Part shown: piece by piece, positions 48,310-60,337 of the stretch
Position numbering within the stretch: the stretch's first letter is position 1
Layout: each line of letters opens with the position of its first letter
Notes under the pieces: model-generated
Told to the model about the DNA's origin: nothing
The model's database searches: none
Seen by the model: only the letters and a program-made list of their open reading frames with translations
Assembly (NCBI GenBank): GCA_016647705.1
Contig: CM028336.1
Location: forward strand, 3,410,001 to 3,474,000
Reading direction: 5' to 3'
From: Eucommia ulmoides
Taxonomy: Eukaryota; Streptophyta; Magnoliopsida; Garryales; Eucommiaceae
DNA: 64,000 bases
Made by a program: the position numbers and the translations under genes

Positions 48310-48806
48310 AGGTTCACATTCCACATTGATTATATGAGAGTGCTTAAACCAAGTCAAAAGAGCTACTCCACTTAATACCATGTGATTTTGAGATGAAACA
48401 TTCTAACATGCTATCAGAGTCAAGATTATAGAAATACGTCTATCATTATCTCGTAGTCAAATCATTCGTGCAAACGGGGAGTTACATTTAAAGACGGATA
48501 TTAAATTCTTATCTCACATTAATTACATGAGAGTGCTCAAATCTTGTTGTGATTATGAGTGGGTTGAATGTTAATTAGAGCGCTTCTTTGATGTTTTGAT
48601 ATAATAGTCTTAAATGATAGAGAGCACCTTTGTCGGTTTTGATTGAGTCTCTAAATTGTAATGTTTTAATAGAGTTGGAGTCCTAGACCAAGATGTCTTA
48701 TTTTTTGGTGTCGCCTTGGAGCTCTTGTAAGGTTTAGTGGTAACTTTGTTATGCTGTAGTAAGGGAGTCTTCTCCCCTCTGCTCGCTATTAATATATATG
48801 GCGTAT

Positions 48807-48849
<43 letters not shown>

Positions 48850-48925
48850 GTCCAAACCGTTGTATAAATCAAAGAAGCTACTCTACTTTATATTATATGG
48901 TTTTGAGTTGGAATCTCCTAATAGA
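48310..48925 (+). mobile_element. TRIM with nested retroposon, copy 3
   Basis: Same structure as copy 1, with a longer A-run (48810-48847). Confidence 0.65.
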
Positions 48926-49024
48926 AACTAAACTGAAAAAATAACATAAATTAACCAGGATCACAAACCTAGTAATACAAGTGGTAAGTACAAACTTACA
49001 CATAAAGAGGCAATATAAAATGAG

Positions 49025-49267
49025 TTGCTTGTAAATGTACATAATCTCTTCTCTCCCATTTCTTGCTTCATCTGCAAAACTTCACTCCAAGAAGCTTCAC
49101 AATCTCGTCTTAACGCCGACACAGACGTCTTCGTTAATTTCGAAGACAACTCAGTACGCAAAACTCGTCGTTGTAAGATTTTGAGGAATATTAATTCTGA
49201 GGACAACTCAGTACATGAAACTCGTCACTATAAGATTTTGAGGAATATTTGCCGTCCAAAATGGTAA
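49025..49267 (+). CDS. Uncertain 80-codon open frame, copy 3
   Basis: Same length as the other two, with VVVNSEDN changed to VFVNFEDN at the start of the first repeat. Function unknown. Confidence 0.25.
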   Translation: MLVNVHNLFSPISCFICKTSLQEASQSRLNADTDVFVNFEDNSVRKTRRCKILRNINSEDNSVHETRHYKILRNICRPKW

Positions 49268-49404
49268 AGGCTATAGAAACACACTAGCTATAGCCTTTAT
49301 GCATTCCTCAAACATAGGAGATCTTATTTCACTTTTCATGGCCTTTGTAGAGCATGTCATGTTCTTGCAACTAGGGTTTATGGTTGATAGACGTTCACAG
49401 CATG

Positions 49405-50440
49405 TTATTTTGAATCTAATTCTTGGTTAATCACCAGAGTCAGTTTTTCTTGCAGTGTAGACAGATTAACGTGTGTCAAATCATCAACCTGCAACAATAA
49501 TTACTCTTTGAAATTTAGCAAAAGCGAGAGAAAAGGCAAATAACAAGAACAATTAAAGATGTAAATCGAAACCTTGTTTAGGTTCGTACTTAAAACTATA
49601 TGATGGTCAGTAGAGTAATTCTTTTGACTTATATAGTGATTTGGGCACTCTCATGTAATCGATGCGAGACATAAATATAACATCCGTCTTTAAATACAAT
49701 CCCCAGTTTGTAGGAATGATTTGACTACGAAGTAAATGTGTAACCGCCGCCTTGCACGAATGATTTGACTATGAGGGAATGAGTGCCGAAATTCATAATT
49801 TTGGCTCTGATACCATGTTAGAATAATTAAGAGACAGAATAATGAAAGAGAATATGAGACAATTGTATTGATATGTGTAAAAAATACAATATTACAAAGA
49901 TGTAAAAAGTGAATAGGGTTTTTCTAGTGGGATTAGAGTTTAACTTAGTAGGTTAAAGCGGATATGCATATATATTAACAATTACCTCGGATTGAATGGT
50001 GTGAAACATCCTTTGATTTGATGTGGTGGAAACGCAATTGACAACATCAAGTCCTTCATCAACCAAAGTTTGAAGAACTCTTGATAGAACAAACACTCTT
50101 TCCTTTGTCAAGACACTGCTTATCAATATCTCAAAACCACCCAAGCATGAGCTAACACGAACACACATGGGCAAAGAACAGTCTGAGTTTCCTTTAATGG
50201 TGGGGCAAAAAACACTTGAATCAGCCAACTTCTTTATCTCATCTCTCTTGATTCCCAGCTCTTTGATGTTGTTCTTGAGGTGCTTTATGTAATTCACAGC
50301 CCCATGCATGTGATCGGATATCGAACGTTTTCCCTGAAACCCCATATAAATCACATACCAAGTAATTAAACAGTGATCAGAGTGCATATTTGAAAATTTT
50401 GGTAAATATTTATTGAAAATACTCTTGATTTTTAAAGCAA

Positions 50441-50474
<34 letters not shown>

Positions 50475-51245
50475 AAAGGATTGTTGAGATTAGGTGAGTT
50501 TCATTCATGGGCATATAAGTAAACCAGCAAAACCTTAAAAATCAAACATGAGACAGAGAGAGAGAGCAATAGTCTCCGAGAAATCAAAGGATTGTCTAGA
50601 TAAAGTGACTTTCATTCATGGGCGTTTATGTAAACCAGTAAAACCTCAAAAATAAGGAGAGAGAGAGATAGTTTCCTAGAAATAGAGAGAGTGCAATAGT
50701 CTCCGAGAAATCAAAGGATTGTCGAGATAAAGTGACTTTCATTCATGGGCGTTCATGTAAACCAGTAAAACCTCAAAAATCAGAGAGAGAGAGAGTTTCC
50801 TAGAAATAGACAGAGTTTCCTAGAAAACAAAGGAATTTAAGATCAGATGAGTTTCATTCATGGGCATAACCGTATAAGCCAACAAAATCGAAAAAAAAAA
50901 AAAAGTCGAGAGAGAGAAAAATAGGGTTTTCTTCACCTTGATATACTCAAGAGGGAGTAGTGACCTAAGAGACGCATAAAGCGTAGCCATCTCCTGCCTC
51001 CTTTGCCTCTCAATTTCCCTATGCATAATCCTCTTCTCCTTGTTATTCTCTTTCAAATCCCCATAATCGTCTCTTCTCCGCCTCCTTTTCCCAGTATTAT
51101 TAATAATAATACTGCTGTCCAACACTGATGAAGCGGGATCACCCATGGCCAGATCTTGTTCCTTGGCCGGTGGTTGGAAAGAAATAGAGGAGGGTATCTG
51201 ATTGTACACCGGCTCATCATGATCACTTTGATTAGGAAAAAACAT
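49405..51245 (-). CDS. bHLH transcription factor (bHLH36/118/120 type), copy 3
   Basis: Exons 51245-50937, 50333-49986 and 49488-49405, phase 0 junctions and canonical splice sites. The product is 246 aa. The basic region has His75, Glu79 and Arg83, and helix 2 keeps [19 protein letters not shown], so by these residues this copy looks the least altered. Differences from copy 1 include FFPNQ for [14 protein letters not shown] for DELVYNQMP, and THVNLST for THVDLST in the last exon. Whether this copy is the expressed ancestor cannot be told from sequence. Confidence 0.9.
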
Positions 51246-51316
51246 TCTTTTTTTTTTTCCTAGGAAAAAAAAAAAGTGATCTTCAAGGATTGTTGAAACC
51301 TAGCTAACTCAGATTT

Positions 51317-51324
51317 CTATATAG
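51317..51324 (-). promoter_or_regulatory. TATA-like box of bHLH copy 3
   Basis: CTATATAG on the minus strand, 72 bases upstream of the ATG, same arrangement as copy 2. Confidence 0.5.
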
Positions 51325-52644
51325 TTTGTGAAGGAATTTGATAAAGGAGAAGATTTGTATGTTAGGGTATAAGATCTTTCAATGGCCAAGATTCCTGCCA
51401 TTTATCGTCATAAATTAACAAGATGATCATATGATTAAGAATTTAAAAATGACAAAGGGATAAATTGCACTTTGTACCCTTAAAGTTCACACTTGGTTGT
51501 AATTTTCTACCCTCAATACACCACCCGAAAATCTCACAACACACGGAAACACAAATCATTGGATACGTTGGGGGATATCCCTATCAATAATTATCTAGCA
51601 AATGGTCATATTATGTATAAAAACTCAGATAGAAGATATTTTCAAGAATCCAGGGATAACGCCCATATAATCAAGCTCATCTCATGCCTTTGTCAGTACC
51701 GAAAGTATAGAAGTGGGAATGTTGTCACTAGAACGGACCACACAAATAGGGGTGACCTATGCATAGTCATTCTGAAATTTGAAATGAAATTTGATTAATA
51801 ACTAAAAGTTTAGAGTGCAAAGTGAAACAAAATGTAAACGTCAAGTTTCAAATTATTGTTGTTGTTTAAATAAAATATTAATGATGACAAGTTGGGGAAA
51901 ACAGATTAAAGAAGGTGAAAGCTACTGAGCTAAGAAGCAAATATTATTATTATTTTAACATATTTTATTATTTTTTATTTTTCCATGGCTTCCTCATGCT
52001 TATTGCTTACACTGTTCGTATACACAAATTTGACCCCAGCCCTTTATATTCACACTTGGTTGGTCAACATTTGAAGCCCAAATGTCTGTTATCAATAATT
52101 GTAGGGTTAATTACACGATCTTTCCATGAAAAAGTTTTTTATTTTTATTTTTTTAATTTTTTTTTGAAGTAAGAGGCGGTTAACGAGGTGTCCTGAGGAC
52201 AAAACTACCGAATACACCTTAAAAAGCATGTTACACATTAATCCTTTTTTTTGTTGACAATTTTACCCCTCCGTACTTTTGAATATAATACAAGATCGTG
52301 TTATATTCAACACGATCTCATATTAAATATAGCACAAGATCGTGTTATATTCTACTTTCATTCAGAATATAACACTAGATCGTTCAGAATATAACAACAG
52401 TTCCACTCACCGCCGTTCAACTCTATCAAGTTGCCACCGATTGCACTGCCACCCTTTCGAACAACATCACAAAAAACCAATCTTCGTCTCTCACCTTCAC
52501 TCACATATATGCTCCACAACTGCTACAGATCCAGATCTGATTTGAGTGAATACATGGCTCACCCGAACCACTTGGAAGCTGTCAAGTCACTAGTCCACTC
52601 TTCGGTCCGGTACAGATCTGGTCACGACAGCTAGATATGGCCAC

Positions 52645-52688
<44 letters not shown>

Positions 52689-53997
52689 TGAGGGGCGGCG
52701 ACGATGAAGAAGCGACGATGGCGACGAGCAACACAAGAGAGAGAACAGTGGCGACAGGCGGTTGTGTGGGGACGGCGAGAAGCAGCTGTGCCGCGGCAAT
52801 ATTTGACACAAAGGATGACCGAGCTGTTGGAGTTGCTCTGAGAAAAGAAAAAAATGCATATTATTATTGTCTAATTACTACATGATGTCCTATCTTATAA
52901 GAAGGGTTACTTGGCAATTTTATATGTACATCCCTTTTTCCTGAACGTACAATTCCATTAAAATAATCCAAATAGTTTTGAAATTATTTTTTTACTTTTT
53001 TTTTTTTTTTATAGAAATTTAGATTTATATTAATCAAAGGGGAATGATCACCCTAACTACAAATCTTACAAGTTAGCAATGTAACCCACAAGACTCAATA
53101 GGTCACTTTACAAATACACACCAAATACTCCACAGCACATGAAGGAATGTATATAAACCAATGTTTTCATAGATTAATCGTGATTTACAATTATAGCAAT
53201 TGAAGAGAAGCGTAAGTGATTAAAGGTTGCTCTTCAATCTCAATACAATAAGCCTATAGATTGTCAATCGAGTCGCATCAGTTGTATGCCACGAGGTCCC
53301 TATATATAGACAAGGGGACAAGTGAACGATCGCCTGCTTCTGATTTGTTGGAAGGGCTCCAAAATTGCAAGGTATCCCAAAATACTTCTAAACACCCTTA
53401 ACCGAATTTAAAATAACTTTATTTTTTTTAACCATTAATTTTCTTAAACATGCACTACCCCCACCCCCAGCCCTGCCGTCCCCACCTCGCTTCTCTCTTT
53501 CTTCTCCTCCTCCTCCTTCCTTCTTCTATCTCATAGATCCAAAGCGAGGACAGGATTGAGGGGACCAGAGGGTTGGAGGAACCAGAGGTGTTTTTTTTTT
53601 GGAGGGGGGGGGGGGAGAGAGAAAAAAAAAATCACCACCAATGATCTCACCGAAAGTTGTACTTGCCTATGAAGAAGGAAAAGTGAAGAAAGTGTAAAAA
53701 ATAAAAAGTTAAAAAATATATGTATATTAAAAAGTAAAATAGTAATTGAATTAAATATTTTTTATTTCTTTTTTTCAAAGATAGTAGGGTTAGCAAAGTG
53801 GAGTGTACGACTTTCTTTCTTAAATCTCTCCAATTGGAGAGAAAAGTAGTATAGTTGCTTTTTAAAGAAATTTCTCACTATTTCTCCCCTTTTTTTTTTT
53901 TTTTTTTTCCTCCTCTTTACTTTCCCTTTTTAAAATATCAGGAATAAAGAAAAAAATTAATAATTTTCTCTTCATTTCTTTTGATCCAAATGGACCT

Positions 53998-54601
53998 TTA
54001 CCGTATATTTGGTTAGATGGAATTGGGGCTGAATGGAATCGTCATTATGCCCTCGATTCTCATTTCGTTGTTTCGTTTTTCAATAAAATTAATTTTGTGA
54101 TTTCCATGGAATGAAAACCAAATGAATGGGATTCCATTTGAAATTGGTTGAAATGAAGTTTAGCGCAATGAAATCAAAACTAAAATTACAAAAAAAAATA
54201 AAAAAATCATCGTTTATCCAGTCCATTCCAGAAATTAAAGAATAGAAACAAAAAATTAAGAATAAAAACAGAAATTAGAGAATAGAAAATTAAAAATAGA
54301 AGGTGAAAATTAAGAACTGAAACAGAAATTAGATAAGAGAAATTGAAAATTGAATGAAATAGTAAAATATAATAAAATGAGGGAATGAATGAAATAGTGA
54401 AATATAATAAAATTTTATTATAAGGGTATAATGAGAATTTTATTATATTTCACTATTCTATTACTTCCCTCATTACATACTAACCAAACAAGTGAATGAA
54501 ATAGTGATTTTATTGACAATTTTATTTCATTCATTCTCTCATTTCATTACTTCTTCTATTCCAGTTTATTTTTATTATATTTTGTTTAACCAAACGAGCC
54601 G
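53998..54601. mobile_element. MITE, copy 3
   Basis: Equivalent of 30611-31312; left end degraded to CCGTATATTTGGTTAG, right end intact. Confidence 0.55.
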
Positions 54602-54659
54602 TAAATATACATGGACTTTATTGGACCAACCCGAAGTACTGAAAAGACATATTACTTAG

Positions 54660-55324
54660 GGCATGTTTGATAAAAAAAATATGTGCTTAAAACTGATTAT
54701 ATTAAGTACTCAATTAATTAAGTTTGTTTGATAAATGTAATTAGTATCACTTAATTAATTAAGTTAATTTAAAAATTAAGTCAAAATATGAGTAAAAAAT
54801 TAAGTTAAAGTCCCTTCACTTATTTTATTTTGCTTAATGCACTCTATTATTTTTCACTTAAAAAAATTTATGTTTTGACTATTTTACCCTTGATTCCCTA
54901 GGAGGGTTTAATTAGAATTAGAATTAATGATAATTGAATTAATTTGAATTATTTTATGGTTTTAATTTTATTTTATATTTAAATTATCATTATAATTTAA
55001 TTTAAGCAATCAAATTACATAAAAAATACATAATATTTACATATTTTTGAATTAATTTCTACTTTTGATTTTAATATAATTTTTTTTTTTTAAATAGCAC
55101 CCTGATTTTATTGTTTTGTTTTTAATTTTTTTTTTTTCTTCACATTATCTTGATTTAAAAGTAGTTATATAAATTAAACAATTTTCAGCATACAAATTTT
55201 GTATTTATCAAACAAATAAAAAAAATTTAGGACTTAAATTTTCAGCACTTAAAATTTCAACACTTAATTTTCAACACTTAAATTTTCAACATTTAAAAAT
55301 TAAGTCGTTATCAAACAAGCTCTT
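54660..55324. mobile_element. MITE inserted only in unit copy 3
   Basis: The ends are AGGGCATGTTTGATAA and, read inward from the right, AGAGCTTGTTTGATAA. TACTT lies directly outside both ends (54654-54658 and about 55324-55328). The interior carries repeats of CACTTAAATTTTCAA. Copies 1 and 2 have an uninterrupted CATATTACTTTTTT at this place. The same family is seen decayed near 2300-2707. Confidence 0.75.
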
Positions 55325-55504
55325 ACTTCTTTTCTTTTTTTTTTTTTTTTTTTTTTTTTTGGCGCAATAATACTCTTAAAAAAAACAGTATTTATTTTCA
55401 TCAGTAGTCCTCTTCATCTCAAGGTAGTGGGTCGACATCAACAACAATGGTTGTTGGGAATGAATTTTATGGGTATATTAATAAAGTTAGTATTTTTTTT
55501 TTAA

Positions 55505-56157
55505 GAGAAAAGTATATTTTAAACCCTCTAGGTATTAGTACATTTCTAAATGGTCCATCATCATTTAAGCGTTTCATTTAAACTTTCTAGGTATCAGCAC
55601 ATTTTTATTTGGTCATTCTGCTAGAAATTCTGTCAAAACTAACATAATTTGAGGACAAATGTGTCATTTCACATTTTTTTTTTCATTTTCTAATATTTTT
55701 TCTTTTCTTTTTTTTTTTATTTGATTTTTCTCTTTCTCACGCTCAACTCTCCCTCTCTTTCCCTCCCTCCCTCCATCTCCCAGCTACCCTTGTTACAGGG
55801 TTGGAACCATCCTCGAAACTGGGGGTTGTTCCACCCCCGAAACAGGAGGTAGTTCACCCCCATAACAAGGGGTGGCAGTAAGATGTAGGGAGGGAGGGAT
55901 GGAGGGAGAGAGAAAGGGAGGGAGGGGGACGCAGCCTGAGAGAGAGAAATCAACAAGAAAAATGAAAAAATGAAAAGAAAAAAAATGTGAAATGACACAT
56001 TTGTCCTTTAATTCTGTTAGTTTTGATTGAATTTCTAACAGAATGACAAAATAAAAACGTGCTGATATTTAGAAGGTTTAAAATGAAACGCTTAAATGGA
56101 GAGGGACCATTTAGAAATATGTCAATACCTAAAAGGTTTAAAATGTATTTTTTTTCT
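55505..56157. mobile_element. Foldback MULE-type MITE, copy 3
   Basis: Same arms as copy 1. The GC-rich centre is shorter because one of the nested palindromes is missing (55785-55875). Confidence 0.8.
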
Positions 56158-56222
56158 TTTTTTTTAAATAACTAGGAGAGGAGACGTGCCTTGCATGTAC
56201 CCGTTGGAGGAAATAATTTAAT

Positions 56223-58278
56223 AGTTTTATACCAAAGACTTCTCCTGTATTTTACTTTTATACCAGAAACCCCCCCTTATTATTTGACAAATACTAGTCA
56301 ACTTTATTAACCAATATTTATGTGTAAAAATACTATTTTACCCTTGTTTTTTATCATCTATTATAAAACTAAATAAATTCTAAGTGAAAGTACTGAAATA
56401 CCCCCCTTGATTTCCACACAAAATATCAAGGGGGTTACCTGGATCAAGCTGATTGTCCGTTGTTTGGGACTTGGAACTGAGACGAAGAGAAAGCTCGGAG
56501 TTCGTTGAGAGAGAGGAAGGGCGGCGGCGAAGGAGGAAGGTCGTTCGATCGTACATTCGTCGAGAGAAAGAGCGAGAGGAAGCCGTGTTCCGAATTCGAA
56601 ATCCGATCGTGAAATACGAAATCGTCAGAGAACTTCAAATTCGATCGTGAAATTTGAAATTGGTTGTTATGGCAGGTAAATGTTTGATTTTTATTTCTCC
56701 AATCTCCGATCTGTTGTTCCCATATGCTGAAATGAATGTTTGATTTTTTTATCCCAAAATTGAAACCCTAGCAATTTTCAATCAGTTGTTTGCTTCATAA
56801 TAAATGTTTGATTTTTTTTTGTCCGATCTGTTTATTGATTATTTTTTCTTCTATCTGTTTTTTTTTCTCCAATAGTGGTTGATCTAATATTTTTTTCTCT
56901 GATACTTTGATCTACTGATTTTTGCTCCTTTTATCTGCTTGATTTGTTCAAGTTGTTAATCGTGGTTATGCCTTTTACTTGTACTGATCTTTGATGCCTT
57001 CTTCCCAAGTGAGATTTTTGTTAATTACATCCTGAGAACAACCAGTCGAAGCATCAACTTATTTACTTGTACTAACCTTTGATGTCTTAGTTTGATGTCT
57101 TCTTCCCAAGTGAGATTTTTGTTAATTACATATGTGTTTAAAACTGAAAAAAAAAAAAAAAAAAAATTAGGCATTTTCCTTGTTCCAATATTTGATGCAT
57201 TTCATTTGTTGGTTTTGCATGTTCTGATTTCTAGATCTCAATGTTGCACCAAGTGAAATTGTCGAGAGTGAAGATGACAGTGTAAAAGATGTGTATGGGC
57301 TTAGTTCTGAAGATGAGGATTGGAGAGATGAACGATATGAAATTGGACCCCCAACCACCTTTGTATAAAAGAGGAGCTGGAAGACCAAAGCTAAGTAGAA
57401 GGAGAGGAGCAGATGAAGGTCCTTAGGGAAGAAGGGCAAGGGGATCGCACCTCAACAAACCGATGGAAAGATTAGGCAAACGATAAGGTGCAAAAGATGC
57501 AGCCAATTTGGTCACAACAAGAGGACTTGTCCTCTTATACCACCATCACATCCAGTTGCAGCCCCTTCGCAAGAAAGTCAAGCCTCGACAATCACTAAGT
57601 AATTGAAGGATATATATGAAGAAGTTGTAATTTTTTGAACCTTTAAATTTCTGTCCAATTATTTCAGCTTTTAGGTTGGTTTTGCTGCTGTTTGCTGTCT
57701 ATTTTAGGCTGATTTTATGGATGTTTGTTGTTTGTTTTTGGCATCAGTTTGCCTCTTTCTTGTTTGTTTCATTGGATGGTTTGTGTTTAATTTTTTAGTG
57801 TTTTTGACCTCTGTTTGCCCCTATGTTTCTAGCGGTTTTTACAGCTTTTATGGTAGTTTAGGCTCTATTTTTTTTTATTTTTATTTTTTTGTGATTGAAT
57901 TAAAAAAAAAAAGTTTTAAAAAAATGAAAATGTACTAGCATCAAGGTGAAGAAAAAAAATAGCAAGGAAAAAACTGTCAAAGAAATAAAAAATTATCTAG
58001 GAAAAAATCGGTCAAAGAAGATAGAAAAATGGAGGAATAAAAATGAGGGGCATTTTTGTCCAAAAAATTAAATTACGGAAGGGTATTTATGTCATTTCAT
58101 TGAAATTAAATGAGTTTGAGGATATTTTTATCAAATCATAATATTGTGTCTGTAACTATTCACTCATGGGGGTGTAAGTGGCTTCAATTATAAAACTATA
58201 AGGAAGTGATTGGTATTTGTCACACGAGAGATTTCTAATATAAAGGTAAAAGAGAGGGGAAAACTTTGGTATATACTT
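56223..58278 (+). mobile_element. Complete non-autonomous MULE with long TIRs, copy 3
   Basis: ATAATTTAAT occurs directly outside both ends (56213-56222 and 58279-58288), a 9-10 base target duplication. The left end (TTTATACCAAAG ... TTTTACTTTTATACCAGAAA ... TTTGACAAATACTAGTCAACTT) is mirrored by the right end on the minus strand (TATATACCAAAG ... TTTTACCTTTATATTAGAAA ... TGTGACAAATACCAATCACTTC) for about 85 bases. The interior holds a transposase remnant with the N- and C-terminal ends but no catalytic DDE core, so it is an internally deleted derivative. The unit triplication breakpoint lies inside its first intron. Confidence 0.85.
56669..57602 (+). pseudogene. MULE transposase remnant: N-terminal exon plus C-terminal zinc knuckle
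   Basis: Start exon ATGGCAG (56669-56675) with donor GTAAAT; acceptor TTTCTAG at 57234; second exon from 57235. The spliced frame reads MADLNVAPSEIVESEDDS, continues with acidic YGLSSEDEDW, and stops at 57366-57368 (46 codons). In another frame PPLYKRGAGRPKLSRRRG follows, and after a further shift comes a CCHC zinc knuckle CKRCSQFGHNKRTC (57489-57530; C-x2-C-x4-H-x4-C) ending at TAA 57600-57602. A basic GRPK segment followed by such a knuckle is the usual C-terminus of plant MuDR-type transposases. The several hundred residues between, with the DDE and SWIM regions, are absent. Confidence 0.75.
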
Positions 58279-58288
58279 ATAATTTAAT

Positions 58289-59591
58289 ATAGCAACAAAG
58301 AAACCAACTTTAAAAGGGCAAAAAAAAATGTGTGTTGTACAGTGAAAAAGAACCACAAATATCAGCCAAAAATGACTTTGACTAAACCTCCATTACAACA
58401 AATTTAAGCCACTTGCAAGCATGGTAACAAATTTTACCTTGACCTGTTGGTTTGTTTCTGTCTGGAACAGAAGGGAGACCAAATAATTACTCGTCACCTT
58501 TCTCTCTCCCTTTTTTTTCGTAATTCAGTTTCTGTTCCCAGAGCAATGAAAAATAGTGCGAAAGCTTTTGATAGTAAAAGATTGAAACTTTAGGGCCTAA
58601 TTGGTTGTTGAAATTATTAATTATCTCGGCCAAAAGTGATGAGCGACCAACAGTATGGTCTAGAAAGACAATACACTTACAAGATTGTTGATGAAGTGAT
58701 TAACTGGTGAGTTCAAGAGTGCTGACGACCTCGAGGTGATTGCAATCCGATCAGAAATCTTCGTTCCGACCTGAGATCCTGTTTAGATTTCGAGATGAAT
58801 GTTTTTCTAAACCCTGTTCTGATCACCGAGTACCTGCATACAGACTCACCGGGGTTGTGCCCGATAAAATCCTTCCGGCGTGAGAGTGAGTATCCAGGAA
58901 AGAAGGGTTAAGAAATACTCTAATGTTAGTAGAGAAGACGTATCGTTGGGTATTGGATGCCACGATGTATTTATAGGCGTTGGACTCGATCAGGGCCGCG
59001 AAATTAGGGAACTAAGTTCGGATTAATTCCCCTAATCATCTGAGCAGCCAATGAGCAAGTAGATTAGTGTTCTGCTCATCTGAGTTGGGCTTTTGAGTCC
59101 ACCTGTAGAGGCTCATGGGCCGGAGCCTCAAGATGGCCTCGGGAGGCCCCGAGCACGGAGACGGTGAGCGGAGGGTGCTTGAGCTCGTCAGCCCGGCCCG
59201 GAGTCCATTAGCTCGGTTCGGACTTCTTCAACTCGGCAAGATGATTCTCCGAGATATTGAAATACAATTTGATTTTCCGAAAGAGATTAGAAAGAATTGT
59301 CCAAATAGACCCTTATTTTATTAAAATTTCTAAGATAAACAAGAAGTAAAATGGTGAGCTAACAAATTAAATTCTTTTTAAATTTCTCAACTTCGCACCG
59401 AAAAGAAAAGAACTTTTTACAGTGTTCGCAGCGCCTAAGACCACCGAGGTGAGGTCATGTAGGAGTCAATGAGTTCTCTGTTGTCTTCCGTTAGTGAGCG
59501 GTCGCTGAGGACTCTACCGTCGCCGATTATCCATTCTCGCCGTCGTGTCCCCATAGCAGCTTAGAGGTCGGCGGCGGTAAGTGAGATGGAG
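58289..59591 (-). mobile_element. Possible minus-strand LTR fragment and flanking intergenic DNA
   Basis: Positions about 58600-59300 are GC-richer than their surroundings. On the minus strand they contain CCTATAAATACATCG (58981-58967), an LTR-like TATA box, followed by sequence of the kind found in R/U5 regions. Termini and target duplication could not be placed, so this may be a solo LTR remnant. 59340-59590 holds no recognisable gene. Confidence 0.3.
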
Positions 59592-60152
59592 GTTTAGGTG
59601 GAGTTTGGTAACCGTTTCTGTTGCCATTCCTACAGTAGGATGGAAATGAGATGGGATGGAATGGGATGAGAATTTTATTTCCTTTTTGATAGTAGAATCG
59701 CGTTTGGTAACGATAATTTTTTTTTGTTTTGAGAACAGAATCACGTTTGGTAACGATTTTATCCTAAAAAGATTTTTTTTTTTTTTTTTTTGCCAGACGG
59801 CGGCGACGGGTGGGTGATGGTGGCGGATGACCGGCGGCTAACAGTGGCTGACAGGCAGCGCCAGAAGGTGGCCGCCCAGTGATGCCAGAGGTGACCGGCG
59901 ATGGTCGCTAGAGATGGCCTGCATGCGGCGGTAGACAGTAGTCGACCGGTGGATGAACAGTGACAATGTTTTAGGAATAGAATGGGAATAATAAGAAATA
60001 ATTTTTTTTTGTTTCTTAGAAAAAAATAGGCACAATTCTCAAATAGAAATGAAATAGGAATAAGAACAAAAATTATCAAATGCAATATTGAAAGAGAATT
60101 CTAAAAAATCTGAGAATGGATTTGAATTGAGCAGACAACTCCAAACAATAGG
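59592..60152 (-). mobile_element. MITE of the GTTTGGTAAC family, minus orientation
   Basis: The left end AGTTTGGTAACCGTTTCTGT matches the right end of the element at 60629-61261. Its right part on the minus strand (CATTCTCAGATTTTT ... GAGAATTGTGCC ... TTATTATTCCCATTC) follows that element's left part in order. The GC-rich centre (59800-59950) encodes nothing convincing. The right terminus is degraded. Confidence 0.6.
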
Positions 60153-60337
60153 TGTTACGGTGTAGGTTAAATTGTCAAATGACTAATGAGGACATAAGTA
60201 AGGTATGTTAAATGATGAGGACAGAGATTGAATTGAATTACAAATTTGCCATCAAAAGTTTGAAATTACCATGATACCTAATAGTGGAGAAAAATAACAA
60301 AAAACCCAAAGAAAAGGGACAAAATTAACATGTGTTT

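Larger units (their letters stand above)
44518..56691. repeat. Tandem unit copy 3 (12.17 kb)
   Basis: Begins at the GATTTT of the copy2/copy3 junction. It carries a private MITE insertion (54660-55324) and a private deletion of about 270 bases near 51775 (copy 1 equivalent about 27770-28040). Its right end runs on into the rest of the MULE, so this copy holds the ancestral right flank. Confidence 0.95.

Noticed and set aside
20576..56691. Three copies as a possible assembly artefact
   Set aside because: The copies differ by private indels (29741-30036, a 240-base gap in copy 2, the 54660 MITE) and scattered substitutions, so they are not one locus assembled three times. Long reads would still be decisive.
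57717..57938. 73-codon hydrophobic frame inside the MULE
   Set aside because: It lies after the transposase stop in T-rich sequence and has no motif; chance frame.
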